A DNA stretch of 64,000 nt, from positions 1-64,000 of the forward strand of contig NZ_NEQV01000004.1 of NCBI RefSeq assembly GCF_002799245.1, in the 5' to 3' direction. Each line of letters begins with the position of its first letter. Position 1 is the stretch's first letter. The DNA is from Stenotrophomonas maltophilia (GTDB lineage: Bacteria; Pseudomonadota; Gammaproteobacteria; Xanthomonadales; Xanthomonadaceae). The notes under the pieces are model-generated. The model made no database searches. It was given only the letters and a program-made list of their open reading frames with translations, and was not told the origin of the DNA. A program made the translations under genes and the position numbers. Of the stretch, positions 46,129-52,540 are shown in pieces.

Positions 46129-47298
46129 TCAGTCCACCACGCGGCAGAACACGGCCTTGAGGTAACGCGATTCCTGCACATGGGCCATGAACGGATGGTC
46201 CGGACCGGCGCCGGCCACCTTCAGGATCTGGATGGTGCGGCCGGAGAAATAGGCCGCGCGGCGCAGCATGTCGAGGAACTGATCCTCGGCCACCAGGCCG
46301 GTGCACGAGAAGGTGGCGAACAGGCCACCCGGCTTGACCACGCCCAGCGCCAGCTTGTTCATGTCCAGGTACTTCTTCAGCGCAGTGATGACCTGGTCGC
46401 GGTCGCGGGTCATCTTCGCCGGGTCCAGGATCACCACGTCGTACTGCTCACCGCGGTTGGCGGCATCACGCAGCCACGGGAAGATGTCGGACTGGATGAA
46501 CTTCGGGCGCACATTGTTCAGGCGCGAATTGCCCTTGGCGATCTGGATGACGTCCTCATCGATGTCGATGCCGACCACCTCCGAGGCGCCACGCGCTGCT
46601 GCGTACACGGCGAAGCCGCCGGTATTGCAGCACAGGTCCAGTACGCTCTTGCCTTCCACCTGCTGGCTCAGCCACTCGCGGTTCTCGCGCTGATCGGCGA
46701 AGAAGCCGGTCTTGTGCGCACCGGCCGGGTCGGCGCGGAACTTGATGCCGTACTCGGTGATCACCGACGCTTCGGTGGTGGTGTTGCCGTGGAAGTCGAA
46801 GCTTTCCTGCTTCTGCACGTGCTCGTCGGCGAAGCTGTGGAAACGGCAGCCCGGGAACTGCTCGCGCAGCGCGTCGTAGATCCACTCGCGGTGGCGGAAC
46901 ATGCCGGCGGCGAAGAATTCGACCACCACCAGGTCGCCGTAGCGATCCACCACCAGGCCGGACAGGCCGTCGCCTTCGCTGTGCACCACGCGCCAGGCGT
47001 CGGACACCGCATCGAGCTTCAGCACCTCACGGCGCAGCGACACCGCCTGGGCGATCTTGCGCGAGAACCAGCCGGCATCCACCGGCACGTTCTGGTCGGT
47101 TTCAAGGATGCGCACGGCAATGCGCGAGTGCCCGTTGTAGAACCCGCGGCCAATGAACTCGCCATCGATGCCGACCACGTCGACGATGGAACCGGGCTTG
47201 GGCCGGACGGTCGGCTTCTCGACCAGTTTCTGGAAGATCCACGGGTGGCTGGAGCGCCACGCATTCTTGAGGCGGACAATCGGAAGGGGGGTATTCAT
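46129..47298 (-). CDS. rlmI: Class I SAM-dependent rRNA cytosine-C5 methyltransferase, RlmI-like
   Basis: 389 residues from MNTPLPIVRLKNA, preceded by AGGTGG. An N-terminal PUA domain (about 1-85), an EEHEA-like middle domain and a C-terminal Rossmann methyltransferase with motif I SVLDLCCNTGGFAVYAAARGASEVVGID, motif IV VVILDPAKMTRDRDQ and motif VI FSCTG containing the catalytic Cys are visible. E. coli RlmI makes m5C1962 of 23S rRNA. The 27 upstream codons come from repeat DNA and were left out. Confidence 0.88.
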   Translation of the reverse strand: MNTPLPIVRLKNAWRSSHPWIFQKLVEKPTVRPKPGSIVDVVGIDGEFIGRGFYNGHSRIAVRILETDQNVPVDAGWFSRKIAQAVSLRREVLKLDAVSDAWRVVHSEGDGLSGLVVDRYGDLVVVEFFAAGMFRHREWIYDALREQFPGCRFHSFADEHVQKQESFDFHGNTTTEASVITEYGIKFRADPAGAHKTGFFADQRENREWLSQQVEGKSVLDLCCNTGGFAVYAAARGASEVVGIDIDEDVIQIAKGNSRLNNVRPKFIQSDIFPWLRDAANRGEQYDVVILDPAKMTRDRDQVITALKKYLDMNKLALGVVKPGGLFATFSCTGLVAEDQFLDMLRRAAYFSGRTIQILKVAGAGPDHPFMAHVQESRYLKAVFCRVVD

Positions 47299-47321
47299 CC
47301 ACCTATTGTAAACCGGGCGCC

Positions 47322-47458
47322 GGGGTCGGATCCCTGCAGGGGCGCTGACCTCGGCCGGTATGCCAACCAGGGTTGGCATCTACCAGGGCGGGGTTGGCAC
47401 GTACCGGAGCGGGATAGGCACGGGAACGGGGTCGGAGCCCCTGCGGGGATCCGACCCC
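47322..47458. repeat. Repeat block: two GGGGTC palindromes around a SMAG element
   Basis: A degenerate GGGGTC copy (47322-47350), a SMAG element with TGCCAACC/GGTTGGCA arms ending in CTAC (47361-47383), a partial GGTTGGCAC copy, and a good GGGGTC palindrome (47428-47458; GGGGTCGGA/TCCGACCCC with CCCC/GGGG inner arms). The block lies between divergent rlmI and terC, upstream of the terC promoter. Confidence 0.75.
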
Positions 47459-47471
47459 TGCCCCGGGGTAT

Positions 47472-47500
47472 TTGACGGCAGCCCGGCCAGGCCGCAGAAT
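47472..47500 (+). promoter_or_regulatory. Predicted sigma-70 promoter of the terC riboswitch transcript
   Basis: TTGACG (47472-47477), 17-bp spacer, CAGAAT (47495-47500). The predicted start near 47507 falls exactly where the conserved yybP-ykoY RNA begins, which supports both calls. Confidence 0.6.
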
Positions 47501-47507
47501 CGGCGCC

Positions 47508-47632
47508 AGAAGGGGAGTAGCTCCCAGACGTTGTCGCCGTCATTTCGAGCCCGCAGGCTCCGGTGCAACGGCAGTTCCAGCCGACTGGAACTGCGAGCGA
47601 GACCTTCGCCGTACTGGCGAAGCTCTGTCCCT
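47508..47632 (+). promoter_or_regulatory. yybP-ykoY manganese riboswitch
   Basis: The conserved left strand GGGGAGTAG (47512-47520), the internal GCCGTCA segment (47536 onward), and the GAGACCTTCGCC / GGCGAAG hairpin (about 47599-47622) match the yybP-ykoY consensus. This RNA senses Mn2+ and controls TerC/Alx and MntP-type genes. It lies 75 bp upstream of the terC start; how it regulates (termination or translation) I could not determine, as no clear T-run terminator is visible. Confidence 0.85.
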
Positions 47633-47707
47633 GGATCCCCCTCCCGATCCTCCGTTGCAGATCCTCGCCGTCCGGCCTGGCATTCATCTTTCCAACGGAC
47701 ATTCCCA

Positions 47708-48670
47708 ATGCAGACGATCGGTAACGTGTGGTTGTGGGGCGGCTTCGCAGCGGTGGTGGTCATCGCCCTGCTGGTCGACCTCGTGTTGATGCGCCATGGT
47801 GGACCGCACAAGGTCACCTTCAAGGAGGCCCTGTGGTGGTCCATCGGCTGGGTCGCGCTGGCCCTGCTGTTCAACGCCGGCCTCTGGTACTACCTGAATG
47901 AGACCGCCGGCCAGGTCGTGGCCAACAAGGTCGGCCTCGAATTCCTGACCGGCTACCTGGTCGAGAAGGCGCTGGCGGTCGACAACATCTTTGTCTTCCT
48001 GATGATCATGAGCTACTTCGCGGTGCCGGAGGAACAGCGCCAGAAGGTGCTGATCATCGGCATCCTGGGTGCGATCGTGCTGCGTACGATCATGATCTTC
48101 GCCGGTAGCGTGCTGATCAGCCAGTTCCATTGGCTGCTCTACGTGTTCGGCGCCTTCCTGCTGTTCACCGGCTGGAAGATGTGGTTCGCGGCCGGCCAGG
48201 AGCCGGACCTGGAGACCAACCCGGCGCTGCGCTGGATGCGCAAGCACCTGCGCCTGCTGCCGGACTACGCCGGCAACGCGTTGAGCGTGAAGCGCGACGG
48301 CGTGCGCTGGTTCACCCCGCTGTTCGCGGTGCTGATCCTGATCGCGGTCACCGACGTGATCTTTGCCGTGGACAGCATCCCGGCGATCTTCGCGATCACC
48401 ACCGACCCGTTCATCGTGCTCACCTCCAACGTGTTCGCGGTGCTGGGCCTGCGCGCGATGTTCTTCCTGCTGGCCGGCATGGCCGACCGCTTCCACCTGC
48501 TGCCGTATGGCCTGGCGCTGGTGTTGGCCTTCATCGGCATCAAGATGATGATCATCGACCTGTTCAAGATTCCGACCCCGGTCTCGCTGGGCGTGGTGGC
48601 GGTGATCATCGCCGCCACCGTGGTGCTGAGCCTGAAGTACCCGCCGAAGGAAGGCGACGGCCAGGCCTGA
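47708..48670 (+). CDS. alx: TerC/Alx family membrane protein (probable Mn2+ exporter)
   Basis: 320 residues with about nine membrane helices. The TerC acidic intramembrane motifs are VEKALAVDNIFVFLMIMSYF and LIAVTDVIFAVDSIPAIFAITTDPFIV. Alx/TerC proteins export manganese and respond to alkaline pH. The preceding yybP-ykoY riboswitch supports a manganese role. The ATG follows a weak CGGA site, consistent with regulation at translation. Confidence 0.92.
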   Translation: MQTIGNVWLWGGFAAVVVIALLVDLVLMRHGGPHKVTFKEALWWSIGWVALALLFNAGLWYYLNETAGQVVANKVGLEFLTGYLVEKALAVDNIFVFLMIMSYFAVPEEQRQKVLIIGILGAIVLRTIMIFAGSVLISQFHWLLYVFGAFLLFTGWKMWFAAGQEPDLETNPALRWMRKHLRLLPDYAGNALSVKRDGVRWFTPLFAVLILIAVTDVIFAVDSIPAIFAITTDPFIVLTSNVFAVLGLRAMFFLLAGMADRFHLLPYGLALVLAFIGIKMMIIDLFKIPTPVSLGVVAVIIAATVVLSLKYPPKEGDGQA

Positions 48671-48689
48671 GCCTGACCTGCCGGACGCT

Positions 48690-48718
48690 GCGGCCAGCGG
48701 GATTGTCCCGCCGGCCGC
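48690..48718 (+). terminator. GC-rich hairpin after terC
   Basis: GCGGCC-GCGGG pairs with CCCGC-GGCCGC, with a mismatch and a 5-base loop, 20 bp after the terC stop. There is no T-run, so it may be an mRNA-stabilising hairpin rather than a terminator. Confidence 0.35.
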
Positions 48719-48777
48719 ACCCCACTCTCCCGCAGCGGTGGCCTTGGTTTCGCGCCAGTCACCGCCATTGCTGAGGT

Positions 48778-49548
48778 ATGGACAACAACGCGCCCCTGCC
48801 CGCCGGCGACGTGCCGGCCCCCCGCAATGACCGCTCGCGCATCCTGCGGGCGTTCAATGTCAGCCTGGCCGCCGTGCTGGTGCTGGTGGCCGTGTTCGCC
48901 CTGCAGGGCACGTTCGACTGGCGACCGTGGGCGGTCGCGCCGCTGGAACCCAAGGGCCTGCTCGGCCTGATCGGAGGCCCGATGCTGCATGCCTCGGTCG
49001 AGCACATCGCCGCCAACAGCATCGCCATCCTGATCCTCGGCACCCTCGCCGGCAGCGTCTATCCGAAAGCCACGGTACGCGCCCTGCCCCTGCTGTGGCT
49101 GGGTTCGGGCCTCGGCGCATGGATGCTGGGCAATCCGGGCAGCGTGCACCTGGGCGCCAGTGGCGTGACCCATGGCCTGATGTTCCTGCTGGCCAGCCTC
49201 GGCCTGCTGCGCCGCGACCGTGCTGCGATCGCCACCGGCCTGATCGGCATGCTGTTCTACGGCGGCATGCTGATGACCGTATTGCCGCACGCCGACGGCG
49301 TGTCCTGGCAATCGCACATGGGCGGCGCCTTCGCCGGCATCATCGCCGCGCTGCTGTTCCGCAATGCCGACCCCCTGCCGCCGCGCCAGCGCTACAGCTG
49401 GGAAGACGAAGAAGACGAAGCCGAGCCGCTGGCCGACGACGAACTGGAGCCGCCGTCACCGCAGCGCGTGCCGGTGCTGTGGCAGCCGCGCGAGGGGCAG
49501 GACTACGTGGTGATCCCGTTCCGCCGGCCGGACGAACCGCGCGGTTGA
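48778..49548 (+). CDS. Rhomboid family intramembrane serine protease
   Basis: 256 residues with six or so membrane helices. The catalytic dyad is visible: Ser128 in LGASGVTHG and His180 in SHMGGAFAG, with His76/Asn80 of the oxyanion region in VEHIAANS. The hydrophilic, acidic C-terminal 60 residues (SWEDEEDEAEPLADDELEPP) form a cytoplasmic tail. Substrate unknown. The last codons and stop lie within a 16-bp sequence repeated at 51133-51148. Confidence 0.88.
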   Translation: MDNNAPLPAGDVPAPRNDRSRILRAFNVSLAAVLVLVAVFALQGTFDWRPWAVAPLEPKGLLGLIGGPMLHASVEHIAANSIAILILGTLAGSVYPKATVRALPLLWLGSGLGAWMLGNPGSVHLGASGVTHGLMFLLASLGLLRRDRAAIATGLIGMLFYGGMLMTVLPHADGVSWQSHMGGAFAGIIAALLFRNADPLPPRQRYSWEDEEDEAEPLADDELEPPSPQRVPVLWQPREGQDYVVIPFRRPDEPRG

Positions 49549-49557
49549 TCGGAGGAC

Positions 49558-49737
49558 GGGGTCGGATCCTCGAAGGGCTCCGACTCCATCCGCATGCCAA
49601 CCACGGTTGGCATCTACCAGAGCACGCAACCCGGTAGCCGCCGACCCTGGTCGGCACTCATGCATCCGGCGCTCATGGCCCTGCGGATCCCCTGTGCCAA
49701 CCAAGGTTGGCACCTACCAACAAGGTTGGCACCTACC
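49558..49737. repeat. Repeat array: one GGGGTC palindrome and several SMAG elements
   Basis: GGGGTC-type palindrome 49558-49587; SMAG elements at 49594-49617 (ATGCCAACC/GGTTGGCAT, CTAC end), 49633-49657 (GTAG start, GCCGACC/GGTCGGC arms), 49694-49717 (GTGCCAACC/GGTTGGCAC, CTAC end) and a half element at 49722-49737. The array fills the gap between the convergent rhomboid and glpQ genes. Confidence 0.8.
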
Positions 49738-49746
49738 ACCGGCGCA

Positions 49747-50862
49747 TCAGTTCGCCGCGTTCGCTGCCGCACCCATCCCATCCACCGCCTGCCGGCCCAA
49801 CGCCGGATCGTCGGTGAAGAAGGCATCGATGCCGGTCGCCAGATAGGCGCGCATCTCGGCGATCGAGCCCTCGGCGTTGCGCGCGGTGTCGGCGCCCTTG
49901 CGCAGGTTGCTGGGCTGGAAGTGGTTTTCCGGGCGGAAGGTGTACGGAATCACCATCAGGCCGGCCGCATGCGCATCACGCACCAGCGACGTCGGCGTGC
50001 CCAGCGCGCCCTTGGCATCCAGTGGAATGATCGAACGCAGCTCGGGGCCGATGCCATCGGCATAGCCGGCGATGTCCTTCAGGCCGGCCGGGGTCATCAT
50101 CTGTGCGTAGGTGAGCGTGCCGCCGGCCTTGGCGATGTCGGCCGGCTGGGTATCGCCCTTCCACAGCAGCTGCAGCAGGCGGATGTTGCTGCCGCGACCG
50201 ATCTTGCCATGCAGGTAGCGCAGGTTGGCGGTCTCGAACGACTGGATGGTGACCGGGCCGACATTGGTGTACGCGTTGCCACGCAGCGCGGCCAGCAGCT
50301 TGTCCTCCATCGGCAGGCCGATGGACTGGAAGTAGGTCGGGTGCTTGATCTCCGGCACCAGGCCGATGCCGCGGTTGGCGCGCCCGGCCTGCTGCACCAG
50401 GAAGGCCAGGATCTCGTCCAGGCTGGCGATGCGGAACTGGCCGTCGTAGGCGGTGCTGCGCAGTTCCGGCAGGCGCTCACGGGCGTACAGGGTCTTCAGC
50501 TCGGCCAGGGTGAAGTCTTCGGTGAACCAGCCATCGACCTTCTGCCCGTCGATCACCTTGCTGGTACGGCGGCTGGCGAACTCCGGATGCGAGGCGACGT
50601 CGGTGGTGCCACCGATCTCGTTCTCGTGGCGGGCCACCATCACCCCGTCCTTGGTCATCACCAGGTCCGGTTCGATGTAGTCGGCGCCATCGGCAATCGC
50701 CTGCGCGTACGACGCCAGGGTGTGCTCGGGCAGCAGCGCGCTTGCCCCGCGATGGCCGTAGACCGACACCTTGGGTGCGGCCGGGGTGGAGGATTCAGCA
50801 CTCATGGCCACCGATGGTGCCACGGCCAGCGACAACAGCAACGCACAACCCCACGACTTCAC
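49747..50862 (-). CDS. glpQ: Periplasmic glycerophosphodiester phosphodiesterase
   Basis: 371 residues from a GTG at 50862 with a good GGGGAAG site; the longer frame is translated repeat DNA. It has a signal peptide (SWGCALLLSLAVAPSVAMSA) and the GDPD catalytic residues VYGHRGASALLPEHT, YIEPDLVMTKDGVMVARHENEI and LVPEIKHPTYF. It hydrolyses glycerophosphodiesters from phospholipid turnover to glycerol-3-phosphate and an alcohol. The gene is an island between two blocks of palindromic repeats. Confidence 0.92.
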   Translation of the reverse strand: MKSWGCALLLSLAVAPSVAMSAESSTPAAPKVSVYGHRGASALLPEHTLASYAQAIADGADYIEPDLVMTKDGVMVARHENEIGGTTDVASHPEFASRRTSKVIDGQKVDGWFTEDFTLAELKTLYARERLPELRSTAYDGQFRIASLDEILAFLVQQAGRANRGIGLVPEIKHPTYFQSIGLPMEDKLLAALRGNAYTNVGPVTIQSFETANLRYLHGKIGRGSNIRLLQLLWKGDTQPADIAKAGGTLTYAQMMTPAGLKDIAGYADGIGPELRSIIPLDAKGALGTPTSLVRDAHAAGLMVIPYTFRPENHFQPSNLRKGADTARNAEGSIAEMRAYLATGIDAFFTDDPALGRQAVDGMGAAANAAN

Positions 50863-50928
50863 TGCGACTTCCCCAAGCGGTATGTGATGGGCGTCAGTAT
50901 GCGGCGGCAATGTGACAGGTGGGGGAAG

Positions 50929-50994
50929 CACGGGGTCGGATCCCCGCAGGGGCTCCGACCCCGTGTATCCGGTAGTCGCCGACCTTGGTCGGCG
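50929..50994. repeat. GGGGTC palindrome followed by a SMAG element
   Basis: 50929-50965 has arms CACGGGGTCGGA/TCCGACCCCGTG with a CCCC/GGGG inner stem; 50972-50994 starts GTAG with CGCCGACC/GGTCGGCG arms. The 325-bp stretch 50863-51187 between glpQ and mnmE contains only such repeats plus the tandem array below. Confidence 0.8.
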
Positions 50995-51029
50995 CTCTGC
51001 CAGCGGGCGTCCGTGCCCCCGGACGCCCT

Positions 51030-51051
51030 GTGCCTGTGCCTGTGCCTGTGC
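51030..51051. repeat. Short CCTGTG tandem repeat
   Basis: About three and a half copies of a CCTGTG hexamer, directly before a GCCAACC/GGTTGGC SMAG palindrome. Such a run is prone to slippage and may vary between strains. Confidence 0.7.
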
Positions 51052-51058
51052 CAACCAA

Positions 51059-51133
51059 GGTTGGCACCTACCAGAGCGTGAAAGGTTGGCACCTACCAGA
51101 GCGTGAAAGGTTTGCACCTACCAGAGCGTGAGC
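51059..51133. repeat. 25-bp tandem repeat (three copies) derived from a SMAG end
   Basis: Three consecutive units begin with GGTTGGCACCTACC (the third reads GGTTTGCACC) and contain AGAGCGTGA, starting at 51059, 51084 and 51109. Each unit carries the CTAC-side half of a SMAG palindrome plus flank, so the array grew by tandem duplication of a half element. Confidence 0.85.
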
Positions 51134-51152
51134 CGCGCGGTTGATCGGTGTC

Positions 51153-51183
51153 GGGGTCAGAGCTCCTTCGGGGATCTGACCCC
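51153..51183. repeat. GGGGTC-type palindromic repeat, copy 8
   Basis: GGGGTCAGA and TCTGACCCC outer arms. It ends 4 bp before the mnmE stop codon region and is preceded by a 16-bp sequence shared with the rhomboid gene end. Confidence 0.75.
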
Positions 51184-51187
51184 GGCC

Positions 51188-52537
51188 TTATTTGCCGATG
51201 CAGAAGCTGGAGAAGATCCTTCCCAGCAGATCATCGGCACTCATCTGCCCGGTGATCTCGCCCAGCGCATCATGGGCCAGGCGCAGTTCCTCCGCCGCCA
51301 GCTCCAGGTGTTCGTGGACCAGCTCGCCATCGGCGCGCTGCGCATGTTCCTGCGCGCGTTCGATCGCATCCACATGGCGGGTACGCGCCGAGAATTCGCC
51401 ATCCACCTGCTCGCCCGCCCCGGCGCTGGCGATGCTGCGCAGGCGCGCATGCAGGTCTTCCAGGCCGGCACCGGTGGCAGCCGAGACGAACACGCGGTCC
51501 GGATCGTCCAGCGCCGGCAACGCATCCAGCAGGTCCGACTTGTTGTGGATGTAGACCTTGTGCGGCACCGCCGCCACGGCCTCGCCCAGCGCCGCTTCAC
51601 CGGCCGCCGGATCGCGTGCATCCAGCACGATCAGCGCCAGGTCGGTGCGCTCGATTTCCACATGGGCGCGGCGCATGCCTTCGCGTTCGATGGCGTCGCC
51701 ACCATCGCGCAGGCCGGCGGTGTCGACCAGGGTCAGCTCCAGGCCATCCAGGCGGATGGTTTCGCGCAGCGTGTCGCGAGTGGTGCCAGCGATGTCGGTC
51801 ACGATGGCGCGTTCGCTGCCGGCCAGGGCATTGAGCAACGAACTCTTGCCGGCGTTGGGCGGGCCGATCAGCACCGCATGCAGGCCGTCGCGCAGGCGGC
51901 GGCCGCGTTCGGCGTCGCGGCGCAGCAGGGCCAGATCACCGCGCGCCTGCTCCAGACCGCGCCGCACCTGCGCGCCACCGAGGGTATCCAGCGGTTCGTC
52001 GGCGAAATCGATGGCCGCTTCCACATGGATGCGCAGCAGTACCAGCTGCTCGACCACAGCGTCGATGCGGCGCGAGAACACGCCATCGAGCGAGCGGCGC
52101 GCAGCGCGTGCGGCGCGGTTGTCGCCGGCCGCGATCAGGTCGGCGATGGCCTCGGCCTGGGCCAGGTCCAGCTTGCCGTTGAGGAACGCGCGTTCGCTGA
52201 ACTCACCCGGCCGCGCCTGGCGCGCACCGAGCGCGATGCAGCGCGCGACCAGGTGCTGCAGCAGCACCGGGCTGCCATGGCCCTGCAGCTCCACCACTTC
52301 TTCGCCGGTGAAGCTGTTCGGTGCCGGGAACCACAGCACGATGCCATCGTCGATGACCTCACCGTCGGCATCGCGCAAGCGCGCGTAGTGCGCGTGGCGC
52401 GGGCGCAGCGCAGGCGCACCCAGCGCATTGGCGATCGCCGCAGCGCGCGGGCCGGACAGGCGCAGCAGGCCGACACCACCGGCGCCTGGCGCGCTGGCGA
52501 TGGCCACGATGGTGTCGGTACGGATCGCGTCGTTCAT
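51188..52537 (-). CDS. mnmE: tRNA modification GTPase MnmE (TrmE)
   Basis: 449 residues. N-terminal tetrahydrofolate-binding domain ([39 protein letters not shown]), a helical domain, an embedded G domain ([44 protein letters not shown]) and the C-terminal CIGK motif. With MnmG it makes 5-carboxymethylaminomethyluridine at the tRNA wobble base. The usual yidC-mnmE link is interrupted here by the large lipoprotein gene, 3 bp upstream. Confidence 0.97.
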   Translation of the reverse strand: MNDAIRTDTIVAIASAPGAGGVGLLRLSGPRAAAIANALGAPALRPRHAHYARLRDADGEVIDDGIVLWFPAPNSFTGEEVVELQGHGSPVLLQHLVARCIALGARQARPGEFSERAFLNGKLDLAQAEAIADLIAAGDNRAARAARRSLDGVFSRRIDAVVEQLVLLRIHVEAAIDFADEPLDTLGGAQVRRGLEQARGDLALLRRDAERGRRLRDGLHAVLIGPPNAGKSSLLNALAGSERAIVTDIAGTTRDTLRETIRLDGLELTLVDTAGLRDGGDAIEREGMRRAHVEIERTDLALIVLDARDPAAGEAALGEAVAAVPHKVYIHNKSDLLDALPALDDPDRVFVSAATGAGLEDLHARLRSIASAGAGEQVDGEFSARTRHVDAIERAQEHAQRADGELVHEHLELAAEELRLAHDALGEITGQMSADDLLGRIFSSFCIGK

Positions 52538-52540
52538 GGC

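Noticed and set aside
47299..47707. Upstream in-frame extension of terC from 47360
   Set aside because: It would translate SMAG and GGGGTC repeats, the promoter and the riboswitch; the TerC family starts at 47708.
51059..51133. Possible CRISPR-like array
   Set aside because: The units are directly contiguous 25-bp tandem repeats without unique spacers and no cas genes are present; they derive from a REP half element.
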